Shown piece after piece: positions 35,736-46,910 of a stretch of 64,000 nucleotides of DNA. The stretch spans positions 620,001-684,000 of the forward strand of contig JAGTJM010000009.1 in NCBI GenBank assembly GCA_020747015.1, written 5' to 3'. The DNA is from Pyrenochaeta sp. MPI-SDFR-AT-0127 (lineage: Eukaryota; Ascomycota; Dothideomycetes; Pleosporales; Cucurbitariaceae). The notes beneath the pieces were generated by a model. It worked only from the letters and a program-made list of their open reading frames with translations, searched no databases and was not told the DNA's origin. The position numbers and the translations under genes are program-made. The first letter of the stretch is position 1. Every line of letters starts with the position of its first letter.

Positions 35736-37454
35736 TTATTTCCGAAGAGAAAAACGGAAGGTCGGCTGGTGAAAATGATGAGCAGAGGGCCGAGATCGCA
35801 CTGTGAGTCGTTGCATTCCGAAAAACCCAGCGGTGGTGTGTGTCCATTGCCACTTGAAGCGGGGGCTTGATGCTGGGGTGCAAAGAGATTTGTGGTGTCG
35901 CGTCTGGAGTGACGGCAGCCTAGCAAATGGAGCAGATCGGCCCTCGTCGCTAGCAGTTTCTCTTACGCAGCTGATTGCAGTGCGCGCGAGCGACACATTG
36001 AATTGTGTCGTGGGATGCAGAGATTTATCGAGGCGACAGGCATGCGACGGACGCGTCTGCAGCAGCGCAGGCATGCAAAAAGATGCTTGGGGGGGCCGGG
36101 GCGGGCGGGCTGCGTCTCCTCGCGCACCCATCAGCCCTGCGAAGTCTCTGGCAGCGAAGGCTTTTGATGACGGCCATTCGAGGCCACTGGAAAGGCGCCC
36201 AGCTGACAGGAAGCGCGGCGGTCTCGGTTTGCCGGAAGGCCCTCCGTGCAGAGCCAAGGGATGGCGCTGTGAGCATCGCATGGCGTGGCTGGCCTCGATG
36301 CCATCGTGCAGTATGATTCGCATCCAGCGCTGCAGGCGTCGGACAGCTTGTGCAGCGGGTTTGATTGAAAGCACAACGGCGCGGTTGCACGACAGGAAGC
36401 CGACACCAGCCGCCTGCGCCAGGCCTGCGCGAGGCCTGCGCCTGGCCTGAGCCTGTCAGGATCGAGCTGGTGGGCAACGCGATAAAGAGCGCCGACAGGG
36501 GGCCAGGGCAGAATCTGCAGCTAACCGTGGCCGGCTCGTGCGTTGGACGGGCGTCGAGGTTCAGGTACATCTCCCGCCGTGGATCGCGCTGCAGAGGGCA
36601 GATGCAACGGGTGCTGTTGGCAGCGTGCAGAGGCTGCTCGACGTGTCCAAGCGGCCGGGAGGGCCAGTGGGCGGGGAGCGTATGGTCGCGTTTCCCTCGC
36701 AGCGTGGGTGCGCGCGACTCGTCGACAGGGCGGCGGGCGGGTGCCCAAGCCGAAACATGACAGTGCAGCACGAAGCCATCGCAGGTACCTATACAAAGGC
36801 GCTCGCTCCAGCGCTTGGTGGTGTCGTTCAGACGCAGTGCAGGGATCTCCTTGGCGGATTGACGTTGCTTAGACTGCGGCGAACACACGGAGCCCTCGCA
36901 GTGCTGAGTGGGGTGTCTTGCTAAGAGAAATACCAGCCGCGCGCCCATAGCACACTGTCCAATTCACTCCGCAATCCACACTTATCCTCCTCCACACCCC
37001 GCCCATTCCCCCTTCACTACGCTTCCCAAGTCTCCTTCCAAACCCCTCGTGCGTCCTGCCCACCCTCGAGCGCCGCCGACTCTGCCTGCGCCCCCCCTGA
37101 AACCCCCCCCGCCAACCGACGACGCTGGAAAGCCCGCCTGGGGAGGCTGTCTGGCACCCAATTGGCCCACGCCCGCTTCCGTGTGAGCCATCAACCCTCC
37201 GCAGCGGCACCCTTGGTACCATCGCAAACCCCCTCACCAGCAAGTGGCCACGACCGATTGCCCCAGCCCAGCAATCGATTACGCTCGCTTCTTCTTAAGC
37301 TCTTGACTCTCGCTGCCCGCCGCCTCCCACTTGCTTTTCCACCCCCTCACCATCCTTCCGCTACTACCGCACTTTCGACGCTCCATTCTAGCTGCGTCGA
37401 TCCCGCTTCCGAGTGGACCACACACACCTCATTGCAGCCAACACCCACCCCATC
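35736..37454. other. GC-rich upstream region of the SPT23-like gene
   Basis: The GC content rises sharply here, so long open frames appear on both strands at once (215 codons plus, 307 codons minus). Their products are Arg/Ala/Pro-rich and mutually overlapping, as expected of stop-poor GC-rich DNA and not of real genes. The last 450 bp are C/T-rich (for example repeated ctccacacccc and runs of seven and eight C near 37090-37110), consistent with a strong promoter and a long leader. Confidence 0.5.
36412..36455. repeat. 11-bp minisatellite, four copies
   Basis: Four adjacent 11-mers: gcctgcgccag, gcctgcgcgag, gcctgcgcctg, gcctgagcctg. It lies within the GC-rich upstream region. No function is evident. 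Confidence 0.8.
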
Positions 37455-39197
37455 ATGGAGCAGCACCTGCAGAGCTTCACGCCCTTTGTCAACCCACAAG
37501 ACCTCGAAAACCCAGGCGCCTTCCAGGACGCCACTTGGTTTTCGCACTTTGACCCGGACGGCCTCTCGCCCTCCAACAGCCCCGATGGCCTCTCGCTCTC
37601 CAACGAACGCACGGCCAGAAACCAGGACTCCGCTGTGGACCTCACCGCATTCTCAAACTCCACCTTTGCCCAGCTAAAAATGGACGACACCACCACCACC
37701 TTCTTCGACGCATACTCAGATCCTGCATCAAACACGCCATCGCCCAACGACCCTTTCATCTTCAGCAATGCCAACTCGCCCGGAGACTTTACCCGAGACC
37801 AGAGCCAGACCAGCTCGCCGGAGACGAGCAATGACTCGCTGACCAACGACAATTGGCCTGCGATCCACATCCCGCAATCCATTGATCCCCTCAAATGCTC
37901 CATCAAACTAGACAAGACCAAGACGCGCGCCGAAACCCAAATCAAGACTCTAGTCACGCTGGATCCCCTCCCTGGGCACTATCAATGGCTTCGCTTCCCC
38001 CGCCACACCCTGTCCAAGTCCAAGCAGCTGGCAAGTGACGAAGAGATTCAAACAAACGAGAAGAGGGAGGGCACAGCCCGTCTTCAGCTCACCCTTGTTC
38101 TTGCCACCGCCGTCGAAACGACCGAGGGCATGGAGCGCGCCTACCGACGTGCACGGGGCGAAGAAGCCACTCCACGGCGACCACGGGGACTGGCCATTGC
38201 CGAAATCGACAAGGATGATCGAACTCACCCCCAGAACGGTGGCGCGGTTGTCATTTGTGAAGGCTGCAAAGAGCGCGAAGCCAAGCGATACAATCGCAAG
38301 AAGAAGCGTAACGCAGAAGAAGAAGACGAGTGGAATAGCTACGAAGACGAACGCATCATCATGATCAACGAGAAAGAATTCAAGCGGTGGCAAGACATGG
38401 ACGAGGACTTGGAGAACTCGCAGGACGCGAAAAAGGTAGAATTCGTCATGCGAATAACCTGTTACTGCAGACATCAAGAAGAGAAGTCGCCAGTCGGCTA
38501 CCGCGTGATCTTCACATTCACAGACGTCGAGAACAATCTGCTTGCGCAGCAAATTTCTGACGTTATTCAAATCACCGACGATCACAAAAACCGGGAAATT
38601 CCCGCAGAGTCTATTCCAGGCTCTCTAACCATTCCCTCAGGACCACAAGAGTCTGGAACTCAGTACACGGTTCCTCTATACAACTACTCACCAACCCTCT
38701 ATGGTGTGTACTCACAGCCTTCCACCCCTCTGGTTCCCCAGGCTCCAGGACTTGCACATTCTCAAAGCGCAATCTGGCCACAAGAAGGACAGTACTCTCA
38801 GATGGCCAACTGCACCTTCGCACCTCAGGTACCCCACCAAAATGGAATGACTTTTGGTGCTGGCGCTGTCCCTGCACCTGCGTCCATGGCCCAATACCCT
38901 TCACATCAACGTGGCCAAAGCTACTTCACGCCAACAATGCTTAGCCCACGGGCGGAACAAATCCCGACCCAGGCAGGCTACCCCCTCCACCGCCCTCACT
39001 CCTTGGATAGCTTCCCGCAACAATGGAATTTCCAATACTCACAACAAGCCTCCTTTCCCCAAGGCTTTGCATCCCAGCCTCCGTCTCGTGGTCCCTCCCG
39101 GCCTGCTTCACCATCCTGGGACCAAGGTCGTGCTCCAAGTTCAAAGAAGATGCGCGCCGTCCCCGGCTTCATGCTGTATGAGGATGACGAACAATGA
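37455..39197 (+). CDS. SPT23/MGA2-like transcription factor, short form without ankyrin repeats
   Basis: The family regulates membrane-lipid genes such as the delta-9 desaturase in yeasts. One exon, 580 aa. The recognisable Rel-like DNA-binding region lies at about residues 150-390: KTRAETQIKTLVTLDPLPG, YQWLRFPRHTLSK, TARLQLTLVLATAVETTEG, VICEGCKEREAKRYNRKKK, VEFVMRITCYCRHQEEKSPV and the typical ISDVIQITDDHKNRE. The tail (400-580) is Gln/Pro/Ser-rich and ends in MRAVPGFMLYEDDEQ. Missing compared with Spt23/Mga2 are the IPT fold extension, the ankyrin repeats and the C-terminal membrane anchor, so it cannot be released from the ER by the usual cleavage. I chose ATG 37455 (catcATGGAG); an upstream in-frame ATG at 37413 adds 14 residues. 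It may be a distinct paralogue. Confidence 0.75.
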   Translation: MEQHLQSFTPFVNPQDLENPGAFQDATWFSHFDPDGLSPSNSPDGLSLSNERTARNQDSAVDLTAFSNSTFAQLKMDDTTTTFFDAYSDPASNTPSPNDPFIFSNANSPGDFTRDQSQTSSPETSNDSLTNDNWPAIHIPQSIDPLKCSIKLDKTKTRAETQIKTLVTLDPLPGHYQWLRFPRHTLSKSKQLASDEEIQTNEKREGTARLQLTLVLATAVETTEGMERAYRRARGEEATPRRPRGLAIAEIDKDDRTHPQNGGAVVICEGCKEREAKRYNRKKKRNAEEEDEWNSYEDERIIMINEKEFKRWQDMDEDLENSQDAKKVEFVMRITCYCRHQEEKSPVGYRVIFTFTDVENNLLAQQISDVIQITDDHKNREIPAESIPGSLTIPSGPQESGTQYTVPLYNYSPTLYGVYSQPSTPLVPQAPGLAHSQSAIWPQEGQYSQMANCTFAPQVPHQNGMTFGAGAVPAPASMAQYPSHQRGQSYFTPTMLSPRAEQIPTQAGYPLHRPHSLDSFPQQWNFQYSQQASFPQGFASQPPSRGPSRPASPSWDQGRAPSSKKMRAVPGFMLYEDDEQ

Positions 39198-40758
39198 GGA
39201 CTTCAGGATACGATTGCACGAGTTACGAGTACAAGATTTGGGCGTGAGGTTTAGCGGGATACCATTGAGCGGCGTTGCGGGAATTTTATCACATCATTAT
39301 TGTCGATTGGGACTTGTAAACGAAACGGAACTTGCATTACGAAACAAGAGGCTCGCCTTTCACCCTTGCAGCACAAGAGTAAATGATTATTATCGGCTGC
39401 AAAAGCATTCTGGATGGTGGTATCACTGTTAATCATTCGTTGTCACTCAACGGCGTCGTCGAATCGTTGGCTTTTGCTCGGATACGGACTCCACTTTTTG
39501 ATTAGATTCTTTTACTTGATTACTATGCTTTTAATCACTAGACTAAACTTTGTATTATCCTTCTTTGCTGCCCCCATCCTGCCAGGATGCGCGCACATCA
39601 TGAATCAATCGACTATTTTTCAAATTCTCATATTTGCACACTGGGTGATGTGTTTTGCCCTTGTAAGCTAGCCAAGGAAGGCATGACCATGTACCTTCCT
39701 GCTCTTTCGTTATCATATATTGGCCCATCATTAACACCATCCTCTTTACGTAAATAGGACCACACGATGCTGCTCTGCTCACTGACCTGGATATATATGC
39801 CTCACTACATGCCACCTGAACGCCACCTAGCGACCTGCTGCGACGTACGCCTACCAGCGTCGAACCCGACCAGTCTGATCAGGAGTTATTCACAAGCCAC
39901 CAAGGTCCGGGCCACTTCTGATACGGAGGTATCTTCAAGAGACGACAATTGATCAGACATTCTCACTCGCAGCATCAGCAATGGCTGACAGCACACATGA
40001 CCAGCATACGTCGAACGCATGGTCGCAGCGTGGCTTGTCATTCGGCCGGGCTATTTCAGCGAACAATCTAAGTGACCCGACACCATTGACTTGGAAAGTG
40101 GCCAAGCGGCGGAACTTAATCTATGTAGATGAAGACGTGGGTAAGCAGGTTCGATAACGGTGTTCATCAGCATTGGGGGGCTGTACCATAACACAGTGGG
40201 CGCAGGTACCCGAACAATGTGTGTTAACAGCATGTACACCGAAGCTTGTACTGACGACAATAATGGGCATGCATCACTTCAAGGAGTTTTCATTCTATTT
40301 CTCATTGGAAGATAGTGTAGCGAATACCTCCAGCGGTTATCGTGCATTTATTTGCTGATTGGATCATACAGTATCGAATACTTCCAGCGGTCATCGTACA
40401 GTCTACATTGCAGAATCTTGCTGATTCGCAGATCACGCCTCATTGAGGTATAAACATTATGCTGTGCTACCCATGCGTCCATTATCCGAAGCTCTCTTCG
40501 AGCCTCTAAATAGCCGAACAATCCACACCTTTCCATATCCGAAGATTTCTGAATCGTCGGGATACGGTAGCGGCAACGGGCCGAGGCCGTGCTTTGCGTA
40601 AGGACCAGGGCTCCTATACCACGCACATCTTACATGCAAGATTTGCTGCGTGGCTTCGTATCGGTTTGAACCGTATCCTGATTAGCATCTCTTGCGGGCT
40701 TCTGCGTTGCTTCTGTGGTGGGTGCAAGGTTGACGGGGTGGCCTGTGTTTAATGTAGG
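39198..40758. other. Convergent spacer, SPT23-like gene / clpX
   Basis: 1.56 kb of mostly AT-rich sequence between two stop codons. Apart from the short duplication at 40312-40431 nothing is recognised. Short frames do not resemble proteins. Confidence 0.5.
40315..40431. repeat. Imperfect direct duplication (about 50 bp, two copies)
   Basis: Copy one (40315-40362) and copy two (40369-40431) share a 26-nt core, cgaatac[c/t]tccagcggt[t/c]atcgt, and the ending ttgctgatt. Differences in the core are mostly C/T changes. Confidence 0.6.
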
Positions 40759-42681
40759 CTAAAAGCCTGCAGCGCCAACCTTCCTGTATTCTTCAAAACT
40801 GCTGACAGGACCTATCGATGGGTCTTCCTTGCTGCGGAGCTGCTCCTCCCACTTCTCTTCTTCTTGTGCTAGCGTGGCTTGGAACGCGGCGGACTGTCCA
40901 CGATGGAAGTACAAGGGCGCACGTCTTAGGAGGGCGACGTCCTGTGTGACAAGAATGTGCTTCACAGTGGATCCTAGGCCTATCAGTCATTTGAGCCCAA
41001 GTACGGGTTGAGGATGAACATACCAGGTGTCTCGTACTTGGCTTGCAGGAGCAGCTGATCTACGACGTGCCGCAACCCACGAGCACCAGTGCCCATCTTA
41101 CTGGCCTTGCGGGCGATCTCTCGCAGAGCGCCGCTGGTGAACCGCAACTCAATGTTTCGAAGAAACGATTTGTGCTCTTCTTGTCGTACAAGGCTGTCCT
41201 TAGGCTCTGTGAGGACACGAACGAGTGCTTCCTCGTCCAGAGCCGATACAGCACACACGGTCGGGATCCGCCCAATCAGTTCAGGAATCATCCCGTACTT
41301 CTGCAAGTCCGACGGCTGCACATGGTCAAGCACGTTGACTTTGTCTACACGTTCCGGTTGCCTGACACCAAAAGGATTGGGGGTCTCCACCTCGGGCGGT
41401 ACGAAGAAAGGCGTGTCTTTCTTGAAAGCGGCTGCTTCAGCGCCCGTCAGCATTACCCCGTCGGCGGCTGCGTGCGCGTTTGATGTCCGAATCGAGGCTC
41501 CAAAGCCCATGCTGCCCATCGACTTACGGTCAAGGACAATCTTGTGCAAGTTCGAGAAAGCGCCGGTGCAAATGAAGAGGATATTGTCAGTCCGAATATT
41601 AAAAATTTCGCCCTTCCCACCAGCGGGCATGTTGGGGCTTCCAGAGCCATCAAGTGGGTTACCTCTCCCCGATGCACCTCCAGGTCTGCTCGCATTCCTC
41701 TCAGGCTTTGCCTGCACTTGCACAGTGGTACCCTCGATGATTTTCAGTAATGCTTGTTGTACACCTTCCCCACCAACATCTTTGCCGTAGGAAATCTTTG
41801 CGCCAGCAATCTTGTCTATCTCGTCTAGCACAATGATACCTTGCTCCGTAGCCTCAAGGTCGTAATTCGACGCTGAGAAGAGACGGGCCACGCATTGTTC
41901 AACATCATCGCCAATGTATCCAGCTTGCGTGAAGGTAGTGCAGTCTGACATTGAAATTGGAATGCCCAATGTCTTCGCGAGCGTCTTGCACATCAGGGTC
42001 TTACCCACACCTGTGGGACCCAGTATGAGTACATTGGATTTCTCTATTTGCAGCTGGTGCTCAGTTGTGTCTAGTGTTTGCTCCAAGTCTCTCGCAGACG
42101 GTGGCGGGCCGTAGGAGGGCGTATCGCTATGGGACAGCGCATCGCCGTGGTTATACAGTTCTACAGTCGGTTGTTGGCCTGGAAACTCGTCTGTATTGCT
42201 CAGTCATGCCCAATCACGTAAAGAGCTGGTGGCAACGCAAGAAGAAAAGAGAGTTGAAGCTACCTTCTACAGGATGTCTAAACGCCGACGCTCTTCTCTG
42301 CGCCCTTTCCTCCAGCCTCGCTGCTTCATCCTTCTGTCTCTGAATCTCCTGTATCCTCAGATAGTGCTCATGCACGGCGACGCTCAGGACCACTTTTGCG
42401 CGATCCTGGTCAACGACGAATTGGTCCAAATGCTGTCTAAGCACTTTGGGCGTGATATGGTTGCCCCCCACATTGCTTGTGCCACCCAGCGGACCCCGTG
42501 TCGGTTGATCAGGCTCATAGAATGATGAAAACCCCTGGCCGCTGAAGTCGGAGCGATTGTACGAGGACTGCTGGGACCTTGAGGCCGAGAATGTACGGCG
42601 GGAGCGCCCGATGCTGTAGAGGGCGAGGTAGGATGCGCGGGCCTGGGGCGAGACGGCAACGGAAAGTCTTCGTAGTATCAT
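40759..42681 (-). CDS. clpX: Mitochondrial ClpX-type AAA+ unfoldase
   Basis: It unfolds proteins in the mitochondrial matrix using ATP, alone or with ClpP. Three exons (42681-42264, 42190-41024, 40973-40759) give 599 aa. The first 40 residues are Arg/Ser-rich without acids, a likely presequence. Next come HITPKVLRQHLDQFVVDQDRAK, Walker A GPTGVGKT, the segment AGYIGDDVEQCVARLF, Walker B IIVLDEIDKIA, and the sensor and box VII part ELIGRIPTVCAVSALDEE. The C-terminal ATPase lid shows TGARGLRHVVDQLLLQAKYE, completed only after the last splice (STVKHILVTQDVALLRR). The bacterial N-terminal zinc-binding domain is missing, as usual for fungal forms. A Gly/Ser/Pro-rich insertion of about 30 residues follows the TVQVQAKPERN strand. 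It is divergent from the branching-enzyme gene. Confidence 0.95.
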
Positions 42682-43291
42682 TGTGAGGAAGAAAGAAACG
42701 CGACACTATCACATTGCTGGGCTGACGATCGGATGGTCACGAGAGCTTCGGGTTACTCAGGCTTCAAGTTGCAGAGGGCATGTGGGTGTCGATGGTGAGT
42801 CGCGGGTGAGCTCTCCGCATTGAGCCGACGTGACATCTGCGGGGCAGCTTGCCCCGGGCTTCTGATAAGTAGTCTGTCGGGCCGTCTGGGGGACTATCCC
42901 CAAGATCTAGTCCTCTAGAACGCTCTGCGACCACTTGACATGATGTATAGTGACGCGCATTTGGCTGTTTTAGGACGGGGGGATTTGGCGAATTGAAGCG
43001 CAAATCCCTCCGGCGCCCTGGGATACGCGGTGTTGGGACAAGTGGCGTGGGCGCGATGCCTGTTCCAGCAATCAAGCTATGACGTTGATGGTTGGATTGG
43101 CAACGACTTTTGGTTGAGAGCTCAGCAATTGGAGCAACCCCGCAAATAGCATTTCTTCACCACTTGTCTGAGACGGTGCGTGTGATCATATATCAAAAGG
43201 AATTGTTTCCTGCAGCCTTCCACTGTCTGTGACAGCCTGCTTTGCGACAAACTTCGACCTGCAACTTGCGCTTCGTTATCTATCGCGCGTC
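42682..43291. promoter_or_regulatory. Divergent promoter region, clpX / branching enzyme
   Basis: 610 bp between two divergent start codons, so both promoters lie here. I could not assign specific factor sites. One minus-strand frame of 103 codons is not supported. Confidence 0.5.
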
Positions 43292-45693
43292 ATGGAGCTC
43301 AACAAGGCTTCAGCGAACTCGGCCGTCGCTGCGGCACCGGGAAAGATCCCAAATGACGGAACTGGTAATGGGATTCTGCACATTGATCGGCGCCAATTGA
43401 CTGACCAGGTCGCACACAGGAATCATTCAGCTCGATGGCTATCTAGAGCCCTTTAGAGACTCGCTCAAGAGTCGCTTCGCAAAGGCACAGCAATGGATCC
43501 AGACAATTGACAAAACCGAAGGAGGTCTAGAGAAATTTTCAAGAGTAAGCGTCCTGGACTTGGCAGCAATCGGAGCGTAGCTGACTTTGACTCCAGGGCT
43601 ACGAGAACTTTGGCTTCATTGTTCAACCAAATGGCGATGTGATCTACCGTGAGTGGGCCCCGAACGCCCTACAGGCATACCTCATTGGCGATTTCAACGA
43701 CTGGAATCGCGATGCAACACCAATGAAGAAAAACGACTTTGGCGTCTTTGAAGTGACTGTACCGGGCAAGAATGGGCAACCTGCAATTGCTCATGACTCG
43801 AAGATCAAGGTGAGTTTGCTCCACATCGCAGGTTGAGGTTGAGGCTAATATGGCGATGCAGGTTTCCTTCGTTGTCCCGAATGACCATGCCCGCCAGGAG
43901 CGTCTCCCCGCCTGGATCACCCGCGTTACGCAGGAGCTCAGTGTCTCCCCCGTCTACGATGCGCGATTCTGGAACCCGCCCGAGAAATACGTCTGGAAGA
44001 ACAAGCGACCGGCGAAGCCGCAGAGCGCTCGAATCTATGAAGCTCACGTCGGTATTTCATCGCCAGAACCAAAGGTCGCCACCTATAAAGAGTTCACACA
44101 AAACACGTTACCGCGGATTAAACATCTGGGTTACAATACTATACAATTGATGGCCGTAATGGAGCATGCGTACTACGCAAGTTTTGGGTACCAGATCAAC
44201 AGCTTCTTCGCAGCAAGCAGCAGATACGGCCTCCCTGACGATCTAAAGGAGCTCATTGACACGGCGCATGGCATGGGCATCACTGTATTGCTGGACATGG
44301 TGCATAGCCATGCTTCAAAGAATGTCCTTGATGGCCTGAACATGTTTGACAACAGCGACCATCAATACTTCCATGAAGGTGCGAAGGGCCGACACGAGCT
44401 TTGGGACAGCAGGCTGTTCAACTACGGCCACCACGAGGTTCTGCGCTTTCTTCTCAGCAACCTCCGTTTCTGGATGGAGGAGTATCAATTCGACGGTTTC
44501 CGCTTTGATGGTGTTACGAGCATGCTTTACACGCATCACGGCATCGGAACGTAAGTATCTGTCTGTACTCCCTGGAATTAGATACTAACGAGATGTAGGG
44601 GTTTCTCGGGTGGCTACCATGAGTATTTTGGTCCTTCCGTGGACGAAGAAGCTGTGGTGTATCTGATGCTTGCGAACGAATTGCTGCACACAATCTACCC
44701 TGATTCAATCACAATCGCGGAAGACGTCTCTGGCATGCCAGGTCTTTGTGTGTCTCTCTCGCTGGGCGGAATAGGATTCGACTATCGATTAGCCATGGCT
44801 GTACCTGATCTTTACATCAAGTGGCTCAAGGAGAAGCAAGACATTGACTGGGACATGGGCGCTCTCGTCTTCACGTTGACAAACCGAAGGCACGGCGAGA
44901 AAACCATTGCATATGCGGAGAGTCACGATCAAGCGTAAGTTGATGACTGTGGGCGTTTCTATTCAGATGCTAACATTACCTAGGCTTGTTGGTGATAAGA
45001 CACTTCTCTTCTGGCTTTGCGACGCGCAGATGTACACCAACATGTCGGTTCTGTCAGAGCTTACACCTGTTATTGCCCGCGGTCTGGCTCTTCACAAGAT
45101 GATTCGACTGATCACGCACAGTCTAGGAGGCGAAGGTTACCTCAACTTCGAAGGAAATGAATTTGGCCACCCAGAATGGCTAGACTTTCCCCGCGAAGGC
45201 AACGGCAATTCTTTCCACTACGCACGTCGTCAGTTCAATCTTGTAGATGATGAGCTCCTGCGGTACAGATTCCTCAACGAGTTCGACTCCAAGATGCAAT
45301 GGACCGAGGAGAAGTACGGATGGCTGCACTCTCCTCAGGCTTACGTTAGTTTGAAACATGAGGGCGATAAGGTTATTGTGTTTGAACGTGCTGGACTTCT
45401 TTGGATCTTCAACTTCCATCCCCAGGAGAGCTTCACCGACTATAGGGTCGGTGTCGAGCAAGATGGTACGTATCGAATTGTATTGAGCACAGACTCAAAG
45501 GCCTTTGGTGGACATGGAAATGTGGATGAAACCACAAGGTTCTTCACCACACCATTTGCATGGAATGAGAGGAAAAACTTCTTGCAGGTTTACATCCCCT
45601 CGAGGACCGCGATTGTAAGTCACCCCCTGAGTAAAGCGAGTGAGCAAACACTGACTGTGTGAATAGGTACTGGCATTGGAGAGTTCATTGTAA
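43292..45693 (+). CDS. glc3: 1,4-alpha-glucan (glycogen) branching enzyme, GH13
   Basis: It forms alpha-1,6 branches in glycogen in the cytosol. Seven exons (43292-43364, 43420-43544, 43597-43809, 43862-44550, 44599-44934, 44984-45614, 45667-45693) give 697 aa, the normal eukaryotic length. The N-terminal carbohydrate-binding module 48 includes GDVIYREWAPNALQAYLIGDFNDW. The (beta/alpha)8 catalytic barrel shows IYEAHVGISS, VLLDMVHSHASKN, the nucleophile region FDGFRFDGVTSML, the acid/base region ITIAEDVSGMP and YAESHDQALVGDK. It continues with NFEGNEFGHPEWLDFPR, and the C-terminal beta domain ends with LALESSL. The last exon is only 27 nt. All splices keep frame and no catalytic motif is broken. 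Confidence 0.97.
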
Positions 45694-46910
45694 GAGAGCA
45701 CGATTTGTGTCATTCGTAACAGACGACAGATTGAAAAGGTTATAAGCGAAGCGATAGGTACTTGACTTGATAGAGAAAACATCTACGGATGACAAATGTA
45801 ATGCACATTGAAGAGAGTTTTGTTATATTGTGCAGTGATTTTTGAAGTTGAGCTCTTGTATTGTGCAACAGGCCACCGTGCACACCGTTGGACATGGGCA
45901 CTGAGGTATGAGCCGAACCCCATAGGGATCAGTGCAACCATACTCCATCAATGTTCCTGGCAGTAGGCTGTTGTTGCGCGCGCCCGTGCCAGCATCGGCA
46001 AAGACTCAGACGCAACTTGGTGACTTCGAAGATTGGTAAATAGGTGGCTACGAATTTAGTGATTCAGGTTGACAGTATGGTGAAACAGACGTCAGGAAGG
46101 TTTCAGGTAAAGGTAGGAGCTGGCCCCTTTCATAGCTTTACAGGCAACAAATTCTTCCTTCAACACCTTTCAAGCTCTGCTGTCATACCCTAGCGCAGGC
46201 GACGCTTTAGTCGATGATGTGAATGGCAGTGCAAGTTGCAGTGTGAAACCCAAATTGGGAGCAAGGGAGAATTGCTGAAGGTCTTATTTCATAAAATTGC
46301 ATGGGTTTGTCTTGCAGTTGTGCGTCTGAAATTGTCACAGGTTGCAATGAGCTCTTCTGCTAGTAAAGGCATGGAGCATTGTAATTATATAGAAGTTCGC
46401 GTATTGCTGAAGAGTTAGCTAGGGCTGTGGATGAGGCTATACAGGTATGAGGGCCATAGCTGGCCCAACCAAGGATGAGCGCGCCTTAACAGGTTTCCGA
46501 GTCTCAGGGCCTCACAGCTAGAGTACCTCATCCATTGCTGGTAATCTCAACCCTTTCTCAATATAACCTGATGAAAGCGCATATCATCACCGCAATTAGG
46601 TCAGGTCCCCGCCAAAGCATACTATTTGTTGCTGAATTTTGGCAGTCTGGGTCATCAGTCGTTGGTACGGGTAAGGAACAATGGCTCATTCATAGGATCG
46701 TGTATTGGCCGTCGAGCCATCGGAGCAGTCAGGCTATTTAGAAGGTTCGTGTTCTCTCATGCCTTCTTCCTGCCATTGTTATGGCAGGAGGCTGTTCCAT
46801 AACAGTCGTGGGTGAAATCCTTGGGGGAAGCACCTCAACTTGTTCAAAACTTCTAGTCATGAGGCGCGATAAGCTTTTGTTGTAGTGAACTAACTTTTGC
46901 TGGATCATAA
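45694..46910. other. Intergenic left of the fold-back element
   Basis: About 1.2 kb with no gene. A perfect 8-bp-stem hairpin, cctgccat-tgtt-atggcagg, lies at 46769-46788. Short frames have no recognisable content. Confidence 0.5.

Noticed and set aside
36025..36948. 307-codon minus-strand frame in GC-rich DNA
   Set aside because: Several overlapping frames of similar length exist on both strands, the products are Arg/Ala/Pro-rich, and no motif or splice continuation is seen. It is explained by low stop frequency in GC-rich sequence.
37950..38585. 211-codon minus-strand frame
   Set aside because: Antisense to the DNA-binding core of the SPT23-like gene, whose sequence is recognisable on the plus strand.
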